A stretch of DNA of 64,000 nt, taken from positions 80,882,554-80,946,553 of the forward strand of contig CM032455.1 of the NCBI GenBank assembly GCA_019049505.1, read 5' to 3'. Position 1 is the first letter of the stretch, and each line of letters starts with the position of its first letter. The notes under the pieces are model-generated. The model saw only the letters and a program-made list of their open reading frames with translations. It did not search any database and was not told the DNA's origin. Both the position numbers and the translations under genes were made by a program. Shown here piece after piece: positions 49,987 to 61,348 of this stretch. This DNA is from Pachyrhynchus sulphureomaculatus (lineage: Eukaryota; Arthropoda; Insecta; Coleoptera; Curculionidae).

Positions 49987-51276
49987 GAGGCTGGTTTGAA
50001 AAGTCCGTGCAAAAATAAAAACTACTTATGTATTTGGGATAAACCTGTTTTATTTTTCGACATAGTCTCCTTTTAGGCTTATACACTTCGTCCAACGATG
50101 TTCTAGTTTGTTGATCCCTTCCGAATAATAGGATTTGTCCAAGTCTGCAAAATATCCATTAGTGTCTGCAATCACCTCCTCTTTTGAATAAAATCTTTGT
50201 CCCGCCAGCCATTTCTTCAAATTGGGGAACAAATAATAGTCCGAGGGAGCCAAATCTGGAGAATAGGGGGGATGTGAAACGAGTTGGAATCCTATTTCCA
50301 TTAATTTTGCGACCACAACTGATGAGGTGTGTACTGGTGCGTTGTCGTGATGGAAAAGGACTTTCTTGTGGGCCAATCGCGGGCGTTTTTCTTGCAGCTC
50401 GGTTTTCAAACGGTCCAATAACGATGAATAATATTCACCTGTAATAGTTTTACCCTTTTCCAGATAGTCGATGAGGATTATTCCTTGCGAATCCCAAAAG
50501 ACAGTCGCCATAACCTTTCCGGCCGAAGGAACGGTCTTCGCCTTTTTTGGTGCAGATTCCCCCTTGGTAACCCATTGTTTAGATTGTTGTTTGGTCTCAG
50601 GAGTATAGTAATATATCCATGTTTCATCCACAGTGACGAAACGACGCTTAAAGTCCTCCGGATTCTTCTGGAACAGCTGCAAACCATCCTTGCAACACTT
50701 CACACGATTCCGTTTTTGGTCAAGCGTGAGCAATCGCGGCACCCATCTTGCGGATAGCTTTCTCATGTCCAAATGTTTATGCAAAATATTATGTACCCGT
50801 TCAGTGGAGATGCCCACAGCACTAGCAATCTCACGCACCTTAACTCTTCTGTCATCCATCACCATATCATGGATGTGATCAATGATTTCTGGAGTCGTAA
50901 CCTCCACAGGCCGTCCAGAAAGTTCAGCGTCACTTGTGCCCATATGGCCAGTCCGAAAATTTTGAAACCACTTATAAACTATTCTAATCGAAGGTGCAGA
51001 GTCACCATAATGTTTATCAAGCTTCTCTTTAGTCTGCTGAGGCGTTTTGCCTTTCATAAAGTAATGATTAGTCACCACACGAAATTCTTTTCCGTCCATA
51101 TCTTGAATATCACTCGACTTCCTTGATTCACACGAATGCCAAACACAAAGACATAGACCAATATGGCTGAAACTTGGTGTGCATTCATTCAAGAGATGCT
51201 ACTAACTAAACATGACCTCGATACGCGCCGGTGGTGCCATCTCTCGGACTTTGCACGGACTTTTCAAACCAGCCTC

Positions 51277-51277
<1 letters not shown>
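49986..51277 (-). mobile_element. mariner element copy 2 (1292 bp), apparently complete
   Basis: Same termini as copy 1 (CGAGGCTGGTTTGAAAAGTC and reverse complement), with TA at 49984-49985 and 51278-51279, embedded in TA repeat. Nearly identical to copy 1 over its full length, differing by scattered substitutions and one C. Its transposase is uninterrupted, so it is a candidate active copy and possible source for non-autonomous relatives. Confidence 0.98.
50050..51099 (-). CDS. mariner transposase, intact, 349 aa
   Basis: Transposase for cut-and-paste movement of the mariner element. Start MDGKEFRVV at 51099 gives the usual family length (about 345-350 aa); the upstream in-frame ATG at 51192 would add 31 residues with no counterpart in the family. 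N-terminal DNA-binding region with two helix-turn-helix motifs (residues 1-110; YKWFQNFRTGHMG, VGISTERVHNIL), WVPRLL signature at 119-124, then the catalytic core: D158 (TVDETW), D252 (HHDNAPVH) and D287 (YSPDLAPSDYY). D252 and D287 are separated by 34 residues, the mariner DD34D spacing. No stops or frameshifts. Confidence 0.97.
   Translation of the reverse strand: MDGKEFRVVTNHYFMKGKTPQQTKEKLDKHYGDSAPSIRIVYKWFQNFRTGHMGTSDAELSGRPVEVTTPEIIDHIHDMVMDDRRVKVREIASAVGISTERVHNILHKHLDMRKLSARWVPRLLTLDQKRNRVKCCKDGLQLFQKNPEDFKRRFVTVDETWIYYYTPETKQQSKQWVTKGESAPKKAKTVPSAGKVMATVFWDSQGIILIDYLEKGKTITGEYYSSLLDRLKTELQEKRPRLAHKKVLFHHDNAPVHTSSVVVAKLMEIGFQLVSHPPYSPDLAPSDYYLFPNLKKWLAGQRFYSKEEVIADTNGYFADLDKSYYSEGINKLEHRWTKCISLKGDYVEK

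Positions 51278-51322
<45 letters not shown>
51278..51322. repeat. (TA)n array A12, between mariner and MLE
   Basis: Short TA/ATAA tract separating mariner copy 2 from the following mariner-like element. Confidence 0.95.
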
Positions 51323-51327
51323 GTATA

Positions 51328-53025
51328 CAAAGTGCCCCATATCTGTATAAAAAAAAAAGTTTAAATAAAAGTTATAGGGTTTTATACGGCGCACATGCTG
51401 ACGTTGACCATAACATACCATATGTCTAAACTGAACTGTTTTGGAATTATTTTCATTTGAAATTTAAAAATAATACAAAAAAAACTATTAATAAATACTC
51501 TAGGTTTATTTTTAAGGTAACAATTGCTCAAAATGCCTACCGTTAATAGCGAGGCAATGACCCAATCTGTCATAAGCAGCCCGAACAGAGTTTTGCGGAG
51601 AATCCGGGGTGATCTGTGCTACTTCATATTGAATTCTTTGTTATAAATCTTCTATAGTTTCCGGGCGATTTCAGTAAACTTTGGTTTTCAAATGACCCCA
51701 TAAAAAAAATCGAGTGGCGTAAGGCCGGGACTCCTTGCAGAGCTTTCTACAGCACCTCTTCTGTCTATCCATCGATTAGGAAAAATCGCATGCATCTACG
51801 AACATTGATTTCATAGTAAGGAGATGCTGCGTCCTGTTGATACCACAGATTCCTATTAGGAGTATCCAAATTATTTTCATCGGGAAAACGACCTGCACAA
51901 ATTGGAATAACTTGCTCTTGGAATAACTGTAAATGCCGTTGTTCTGTAAGATTTCCATCAATAAAAAAGGGACCAATGATATGACGTCCACAAATCCCTG
52001 CCCACACGTTTATCTTTTGTGGTCTTTGAGAATGGTGTTGATTATCCAATGGGGATTCTCAGTAGATCAGTACCGGCAGTTAGGCCTGTTACCTCTTCCG
52101 TTACGATCAAATGTGGCCTCGTCAGAAAAAAACAATATTATGAATTAGGTTAGGATCATAATTAATTCGTTCCATCATGACCTCGCAAAATTCAACGCGT
52201 CTATCGTAGTCATCTTGAGATAATTCTTGCAATAGAATGAGTTTGTATGGATGCAATTTTTCTTCATTCAGTATATGACTTAAGGTACCTTTACTTATGT
52301 TGTGCTCTAGGCAAAAGTGACGAGCTGAGGATTTTCTGTAATTTCTAATAAAACATCTAACTTTTTATCACCGCTTCCTTTTAACTTTTGGAGGTCTAGA
52401 TTTAGAGCGATCCTTAACATGATCTGATTGTCTAAATCGTTTTAATGTTTTGCTAACTACGAATTCGGTAATAGGTTCTTGCTTCGAATATTCCGCGTTA
52501 AAAAGATCACACACCTCCTGTTGTGTTCTCCTACGGTCTCCGTAACCAACCATCATTAACAAATTGATTCTTTCAATTTCTGTTAAATATGCCATTATGA
52601 TATTACGCTCAAATTGCAGTTTCACAAAATGCATCAATAAACGATTTCGTCAATAAATCATTTTTGACGCGTTAAGTCGTTACCTGACAGTAAATGTTTG
52701 ACACGAGCCAGCTTAAAAAAAATAATAATTTGATCTCCTTAATTTCAAATATCAATAATTTCAAAATAGTTTAGTTTAGACATATGGTATGTTAAATAAA
52801 TAATATCTAGAATTCTTAATAGGGTTCAAAAATAAAATAATATACAGGGTTTTCGACTTAAAAAAAATTAAAATGGCGTAATTTCTTGGATCTGACACTT
52901 TAAAACATTTTATTGTTAACGTCAGCATATGCGTCGTATAACACGCTATAACTTATATTTAAAATTTTTTTGATACACTGATTATTAAATGCTGTGGATT
53001 CGTTATTCCACACATATGGGGCACC

Positions 53026-53028
<3 letters not shown>
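51328..53028 (-). mobile_element. DUF4817-type mariner-like element (1701 bp), decayed
   Basis: Ends CAAAGTGCCCCATATCTGT (left) and CAGGGTGCCCCATATGTGT (right, minus strand) are inverted repeats. The similarity extends inward about 90 bp (AAGTTATAG..., ATATGCTGACGTTA and counterparts at 51370-51400 and 52915-52960). Both ends lie in TA-rich DNA. It encodes a broken transposase on the minus strand. Same architecture and terminal CAGGGTG motif as the element at 61349-63020. Confidence 0.9.
51600..52595 (-). pseudogene. DUF4817/DDE-type transposase, multiply disrupted
   Basis: N-terminal helix-turn-helix: MAYLTEIERINLLMMVGYGD, RRRTQQEVCDLFNAEY (52595-52400). First catalytic block SDEATFDRNGRG near 52110. 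The central block is INVWAGICGRHIIGPFFIDG then NLTEQRHLQLF (52015-51910). Second catalytic block LWYQQDAASPYYEINVR is near 51830-51785 (QQDGAPAH in related copies). The end ARSPGLTPLDFF is near 51715-51690. Several frameshifts and stops, including a stop replacing a conserved Trp near 52070. Mariner-related transposases with this N-terminal domain are common in arthropods. Confidence 0.85.

Positions 53029-53103
<75 letters not shown>
53029..53103. repeat. (TA)n array A13
   Basis: TA directly after the right end of the mariner-like element and directly before the left arm of the DDE-SWIM element. Confidence 0.97.
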
Positions 53104-53106
<3 letters not shown>

Positions 53107-53901
53107 TAAAAACATGGTGTTTACAGAAAGGACTGTGCAAATATCTTATGGAAAATGGCTTTCCGTTAAATTCGCTCAAACTTTGCTATCTTCTAGTTAT
53201 TCTAAACAAAAGTTCCCGTGGGCACAACATGATCTGACTAGCCGTTTTTGCTCTATAAGGTTTCAAGTATTGGTAATAATAGCTATACGTATACGTATGT
53301 GAAACTATTTTTACTATTTGTAACTACTTTCTTGCTAACTTTTTAACAGTACAATAGTGTAGTATTGTATGTGTATAAATGTAACTCCCCGCTCTTCTCC
53401 CACTATCAGCTTCTCCGCGAGTCGCGTCCTCAAGTTGGAAGCACTGTGTCGAGTAGGGCGTCAGGCTATCCCCTATTTGCCTACATATGCACAGAACATA
53501 CACTACACGTAGCACTTTACCAATAATGAAGTGGTTAACAGCTGCTAAGAACGTGTTTTATTTTCATGAAATATGTAATATTATGGTCTGATCATTGGTA
53601 TATAATGATACAGTAAAACTTTTTGTTCTAAAAGATGTGCAAGGTTCAAATAGAATAATTCGATTCAGAATATTTTGCAATTGAGAATATTAAACGTATT
53701 TTGCGTTAATAGTATCTGAACTTCAATACCTCACATATGATTAAAGAGGATTTGTTTTTTGTACCAAGTATCATAAACGTGGCTCATACAAAAATATCAA
53801 TATTTAGTTAAGAGAACTGTATACACTTCCTCCAATATTCAGTTGAGTATAATTAAAATATATAAAATATCTTGTTATCATTAGTTAGTATTTTGTAGTA
53901 A

Positions 53902-54765
53902 TTTTTTTATAGGTCTAGCACACGTGCTACAGGGAAGTCTCTAAAGCGCTACAGGAGCGACACGTATGCAGAGAAAGCGATTCACGTTGTTTTTGAATGG
54001 CTGTAAATTGTACTCGGTAGGAAACACAGTCCTGGGCAAATTATTCCAAAGGGATCATGTCCTCCATATAAAAGACTGCTTGAGAAGCGTTATACGAGGA
54101 GTAACAAGTTGAACCGCATAAGGATGTGAAGTATTAGCGAGACATCTACTTCTAACATGCACCGCTCTGGGAGGAATTAAGCGGGCTACATCCTTCGAAC
54201 ACTTTCCATGAAAATACTTGTAGAATAGGCTCAAGACGTCAACTGTTCTACGATGTTCCAGCAAATCAAGGCCGCCGGTCAGTTCCGGGTCTCCAATCGG
54301 ACGAACAGCTCTTCTTTGAATAGAATCCAACAAATGCAGTGTACGTTTGGGAGCAGAGCCCCAAACATGGGAGCAGTATTTCATAGTTGGTCGAATTTAA
54401 GCTTTGTAAAGAATTAACAGTTGTTGGGGCGTGTCAAGCTTTCTCGTTAGGAATAATATTCCCAACTTTTGAGAAGCTCTCCTTGCTATGCCTGCCTCCC
54501 AAATTAACGCCCAACAAATTGAGTTAACTTTTTTAGAAAAAAACTGCCGCCTGGGTTTTTGTAGCGTTAAATTCCATTTGGTTACTGTCACCCCAAGATA
54601 GAATTTCTTCCAGGTCTTTATTAAGTTGAACAACTTCCCGCTGTCTGCGGATATTCGTCTGATTAGCCAATGTCCGAGCGTTCAAAGTAAATGAAGAGAT
54701 AAGCGTACTGGCATCTGCAAAGCTGTAGATTGGATTCTCGGTCTTTTCCAGTGGTAGGAGTACAC
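53902..54765 (-). mobile_element. J-family LINE fragment (copy J6)
   Basis: 3' end at 53902 (CACGTGTGCTAGACCTAT then A-run on the minus strand). Contains EYNLQPFKNNVNRFL-type sequence in shifted frame, then 54055-54384 MKYCSHVWGSAPKRTLHLLD to IWRT. Upstream are a short deletion near 54495, FNATKTQAAVFF, and SFADASTLISSFTLNARTLA (FADD altered to FADA). 5' truncated at about 54765. Dead copy in inverted orientation relative to J1 and J4. Confidence 0.87.
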
Positions 54766-54949
54766 GAATATGTTTTAACTGTAACTTGTCTATCAATGCA
54801 GAAATGCGCGATTGGGAAAGAGATCCCACAAGCGTCAGACTTAATGTTTTAATGCACACAGCAAGTTGCTCATGTTTTACATGTAATTCACCAAATAATG
54901 TACAGAGACTTTCTGTTCAAAGCAGGACAAATGTTTATATAAGAAATAT

Positions 54950-56545
54950 ATTTATATACCAAATAATGTTAGATGCTGCCCATTAGATTTAAATGAACAA
55001 GGATACGTTTTACCGAATTTGCTTGAAGGATTGAGATACATTAATCTTAAAAGGTTAAGAATTGTTGAGTTTTCTGGCAGAATCTATGCATAGTAACTAA
55101 TGATAATTATAAAAAAATAGATTCAGCAATGAAAATAAGTTTAATGAAGAGGAATTTAAAATAATGAATTCTCTCACTAAAGATCAATTCTGCGAGTTCT
55201 TCACGTATTGTGACCCAGTACTTAGTGGATATGGTACTTCGAGACATGTCAGCAAAAAATATCTCTTAGCGTTTCTTTGTAAAATGCATCAAGGATTATC
55301 TAACGATTTTTTAACAATTATGTTTAAATATAATACAAGACAAAGCTCAAGTCTTGCAATTGCAAAGGTTCGTAAGTCATTGATGCAATGATTCGTTCCG
55401 CAAAATATAGGGTTCAATGCAATAACCAGAGTAGAATATATAGTCATGTACCTGCATTTGCGAACGAATTATACAATCCGACCCTGAAAAATCCAAAAGC
55501 TATATCGTACATTGATGGTTCTTAGATAATGATTCCAAAAAGTATCAACTTTCGAATTTTAAGGCAATCATACTGCGTGCATAAAGGTCGCCATCTTCTC
55601 AAACCTGCATTAGTTGTAGCCGCAGATAGTTACATTCTTGACATTCAGGAACCGTATTTTTCCGATTCTCGAAACAATGATGCGCAGATGCTTCGTCGCG
55701 AATACGAACGAGACAATTCCGCAATGGCACAATGGTATCAAGGTGGCGACATTTTTGTTGTTGATAGCGGATATCGCGATTCTATTCCTTTATTTGAACG
55801 AAATGATTTTACGTATAAAATGCCTGCTTTATTAGGACCTAATAAAAGTCAATTATAACAGAGGAAGCCAATCAATCCCGTTTAGTCACTAAGACGAGAT
55901 GGATTGTAGAGGCAAGAAATGGATACATCAAGTCTATATTTAAATTCTTGCGTGACCTTATTCCAATCATTCATGCTCCGAACATCGGCAATTATTATCG
56001 CATTGCTGGAGCTATCATAAATAGATACCATTCTCTAATAGAAATGCAAAATTCCACCGTTGAAACGGCGCAATCCATGCTAGTAAAGGCACGGACAAGC
56101 AATTAGCTTCAAGCACGCGTTGAAGCTGAAGATTTGAAGGAAGAAAGGATAATTGTGTTTTGATCGACGAAAATGAAATACCTGAGTTTCCACGACTGAC
56201 ATTAGATTATTTAAAGAATTTGACTGTAGGCACGTATCAAATACAGTTAGCGCCGTCTTATATTCAGAACAAGTTGCAGAGAGATGAAGTTGAAGAACTC
56301 CAATTAGATCAACTCATAAAAGAACCCGGCTTATTAAGATTTAGAATTTATTTTAGATTTAGAAATGCCACTTAGCATCGGCTGTGGATTAAATACGAAT
56401 CAGATAAGAATCGAATACATAATGAACTAATACGTGGATATTATTGTACGTGCAAAGTTGGTGCCCGAACCCTCGGCGCTTGTGCTTATGTTACCCGCAT
56501 TTTGTCGTATTTAGGTTACTCGCGATATGGCATATTATGAATTAT
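54950..56545 (+). pseudogene. DDE_4-type transposase with C-terminal SWIM-like zinc motif, decayed
   Basis: Read across frames. N-terminal part ATHPLDLNEQGYVLPNLL-like (54975-55095). MNSLTKDQFCEFFTYCDPVL (55164-) is a helix-turn-helix region. The DDE core has SYIDGS (Asp 1, near 55510), MHKGRHLLKP-like CVHKGRHLLKP, DIFVVDSGYRDSI (Asp 2, near 55755) and RWIVEARNGYIKSIFKFLRD (Glu, near 55910). A linker DFPRLT-like EFPRLTLDYLKNLTVGTYQI follows (56175). At the C-terminus WIKYESDKNRI leads into YYCTCKVGARTLGACAYV (56435-56490), a CxC...CxH-type SWIM motif with the final His changed to Tyr. Stops near 55390, 55526, 55857, 56104 and 56374. I recognise the architecture from arthropod genomes but not a formal family name. 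Confidence 0.72.
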
Positions 56546-57039
56546 ACTATTACATGTAATACAAGATGCCGGTGACCGACCAATACTTTTCGAGTTAAAT
56601 GAAGTAATACAATAATATTATGGATGATTATATTTCATAACCAACTTTCATAACACATACACACACACCCATAAAAACAGGCGCGCGCCCACCTGTATAG
56701 GGTCAGATTCCCGCCACGTCCACGTTGATCCTGGATAATGCTAAAAAAACGGGGGTCACATTTATACAGATACAATACTACGCTATTATACTGGTACACT
56801 TAACGTGAAAATAGTAAAAACAGTTTCACATACGTATACAATTGAACTATTATTACCAATACTTGAAACCTTATAGAGCAAAAATAGCTCGTAGGATCAT
56901 GTTGTGCCCATGGGAACTTTTGTTCAGAATAACAAAAACTAGAAGATAGCAAAGTTTGAGTAAATTTAACCGAGAGCGCTTTTCCATAAGATATGTGCGG
57001 GGTCCTTTCTAAAAACCGGAAGTCGATTCACAGCTGTAA

Positions 57040-57375
57040 AGGTGGCCATAGCGTAGTGGTTAGGATGTCTGCTTTCTGCGTCAGTGATCCGAGTTCGTAT
57101 CTCCAGTCGGGAAATAATAAAAAAAAGAATAATAATAAAATAAAATAAAAAATTACAACGTGACGGTCGCCCCTCTCGGGAAGACAATGGCAAACCATCC
57201 GTAGTATCATGTCTAGTAAAGCCAGCTCATTTTGGCCGTTCGAAACCCGCATTAAACTGTAGGTATCCCCTTTGTATGTGGAAGCACTTAAAAAGGCACG
57301 AACCACAGGCAAAGGTGAGAGGATCGCCTACGTCCGTATCAGATATGGCACTTCAAGAAAAAAATATTTACAACA
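57040..57375 (+). mobile_element. tRNA-derived SINE
   Basis: The head resembles a tRNA: A-box-like TAGCGTAGTGGTTAGGA (57050-57066) and B-box-like GAGTTCGTATC (57091-57101), about 30 bp apart as in tRNA promoters. An A/T-rich linker (57117-57150) follows. The body contains CTCTCGGGAAGACAATGGCA and AACCATCC, similar to a central domain shared by several metazoan SINE families. The tail runs to about 57375 with A-rich sequence. It is not a functional tRNA: no complete cloverleaf. Transcription by RNA polymerase III is inferred from the boxes. Confidence 0.7.
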
Positions 57376-57910
57376 AAAAAGCTAAAAAAAAGCATTTAAG
57401 TTGTAATTATTTCTTAAATTTTTCCCATCGAAGAATGGAAACCTTTTAAAATATTGAATTTCTTTGTACTGATACCATGAATATTCTAAATTTTCGTAGC
57501 AATATAATTCATAAAGTTTAAGCTAATATTTTTGTTGTTATTAGGTATTACCTAATGTTTATTTGTTTTAGTTCGTGGTTTATTTACATGATAAGCATAA
57601 TATTGGATCAACGTTCAGATTTTTCTGTAAAAATAAGTACGTTTCAAATTATACAAGGAATGAACAGTCAAATTATCTTCGATGTATAGGCAAATGCAAA
57701 ATACATAAACATATTTACGACATGTTTTTTCAGAACATTATAAAATTGAATTGACTTCAAAACAATATGTTACATAAATATACTGTATGCTACTAAAGTA
57801 ACAAATAAGATAAATTACAGATGTAATATCTCATTCTTTACATTGCCACAATTTTTGGCTTCAGAGCCTAACTGTTAGATTATTTATATTATGAAACGTT
57901 CAATACATAC
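57376..57910. other. Intron sequence, nothing recognised
   Basis: AT-rich DNA between the SINE and the 57.9-kb exon donor. Confidence 0.45.
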
Positions 57911-58030
57911 CTGGAAGATATTTGGGTTGAAGAGGTAATACTTCTGCACTTCCAGTTGTGGAACTACGAGACTGAAGAGTACTGACTACTATAGATGAGG
58001 AGGTTATTCTTGATAAACCAGGTATTACAA
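57911..58030 (-). CDS. Putative host gene, upstream internal exon
   Basis: A 120-nt minus-strand exon with acceptor TTTTTTGTGTTAG (58031 upward) and donor CCAG then GTATGTATTG (57901-57910), both good matches to consensus. Only one frame is open: two bases, then VIPGLSRITSSSIVVSTLQS, RSSTTGSAEVLPLQPKYLP, then one leftover base. The composition is Ser/Thr-rich, like the other two exons. Donor phase agrees with the 49.2-kb exon if its inner acceptor is used. No homologue recognised. The upstream part of the gene is not visible and would lie to the right. Confidence 0.5.
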
Positions 58031-58043
58031 CTAACACAAAAAA

Positions 58044-60072
<2,029 letters not shown>

Positions 60073-60251
60073 TACTAAGGGTTTTTTGGGACAGAACGGT
60101 TGGAACAGAAAACAGCAACTTTCCAATGTCGTAAAATCAATTTTGATTTTTTTTAACTATCTTTAAGTAAAGGAAAATGGAGACATGGCAGACATGAGAA
60201 TTTCTCTTTATATAATTATTTTAATTTTGCAAGCCATCGCCAGGTTAAAGT

Positions 60252-60255
<4 letters not shown>

Positions 60256-60309
<54 letters not shown>
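60256..60309. repeat. (TA)n array A15
   Basis: Uninterrupted TA ending at CATAGGGTGCCCC, a mariner-like terminus. Confidence 0.97.
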
Positions 60310-60313
<4 letters not shown>

Positions 60314-60890
60314 GGGTGCCCCTTTAATACTGACCTACAGTCTGCCAAAGAAGTACCCGAAAAATTGCTTTTATTCATTATTTGCGAGACGGTTACACAT
60401 TGAAACTTGAAATTTAATTAGCATGCACCGAATCAAATCGTGATACTACGATTGTTAATAAGTAATTTGTTTGAAATAGTTTATTTCTAGTTTATTAATA
60501 ATAATAATAAGAAAAATTACCACACAAGAGTTTACAAGTTTACAATTTTGTATCCAGAAAATGGCCAGCTTCTTAAGTGTAAATAAATATTTAAGTAGAT
60601 TTTTTAGTGTTACAGAAAATTTCAGAAAATAATTCACTTATTTGGCGACATAAAACGAAAGTTGATGTCTGGTAAAATTTTACAGATTTTATTACTTAGT
60701 AGTAGTCTCTTAGTCGAAATAGAAAACTCTTCCTCGCACAATAAATGTTTGCATATATGTATACAATATTTTGCAACCGCTAATGGGCCCTTCATTCAAA
60801 AATGATTTTTATTGTATAAATTCAGTTTGTCTACATAAAATAGTCAAATAAGCTTTTTAAACAAGCAATGGATTTTTGAGTGGTACCCTT
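60310..60890. mobile_element. Possible MITE or MLE end fragment
   Basis: Left edge CATAGGGTGCCCCTTTAAT resembles the CAGGGTGCCCC ends of the element at 51328-53028. Right edge reads AAGGGTACCACTC on the other strand, an imperfect inverted match. Both edges adjoin TA repeats. 581 bp, no coding frame. A non-autonomous element or a truncated terminus are both possible. Confidence 0.35.
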
Positions 60891-60920
60891 TATATATATA
60901 TCAAGCCATTCTTTATTGTA

Positions 60921-61348
60921 CAGGGTGAGTCAACGATAGAGTAAAGTTCATTATCTCATTTGTTTCGGGAATGATGAAAAAATATTAAATACAATAGTTT
61001 TAGGGAATGTTAAGGTGCACAGTTTAAAATTATTTTTGAGTATACGGGGGGTACTTCAAAAAAGTGTGGCCGATATAACATATGTTTTTTTAACTGGAAC
61101 ATCCTATTTTTCTAATTTATTTTTATATTCTCCGTAAAATTTTGTAACTTTTTTATTAATAATATTATATACCTAAACCTAGTAGTTTTTCTAATATTTT
61201 AATTTAAAAAAAAAAAAAAACTAGTTTTCAGTTTTGTAAAAAATTACCACTACCGCCATTGTTTCTGAAGGTGGAATACTCATAATTGGTATGAGAGTTC
61301 TATAGAGATAAAAAAAGATATATGTAAGGAAATTTGAGTTAGATGCTA
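60921..61348. repeat. Left arm of outer fold-back element
   Basis: Begins CAGGGTGAGTCAACGATAG after TA (60919-60920). Inverted partner of 63021-63447 over its full 428 bp at high similarity. The inner end GAGTTAGATGC-TA is where the inner transposon inserted. A solo copy of the outer 290 bp is at 577-864. Confidence 0.92.

Larger units (their letters stand above)
53104..57035 (+). mobile_element. DDE-SWIM transposon with about 300-bp inverted arms, split by J6
   Basis: 53110-53420 and 56735-57035 are inverted copies of each other, clearly alignable at roughly 80 percent. Examples: AGAAAGGACTGTGCAAATATC versus AGAAAGGACCCCGCACATATC; GGTTTCAAGTATTGGTAATAA present in both; GTAGTATTGTATGTGTATAAA versus GTAGTATTGTATCTGTATAAA. 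They bracket a DDE transposase relic with a C-terminal SWIM-like motif (54960-56545), and a J-family LINE has inserted between. The arms are therefore proposed to be the element's terminal or subterminal inverted repeats. The exact ends and target duplication are not resolved. Confidence 0.6.

Noticed and set aside
57040..57115. A functional tRNA gene
   Set aside because: A- and B-box-like sequences are present, but no full cloverleaf or acceptor stem forms, and the sequence continues into a SINE body.
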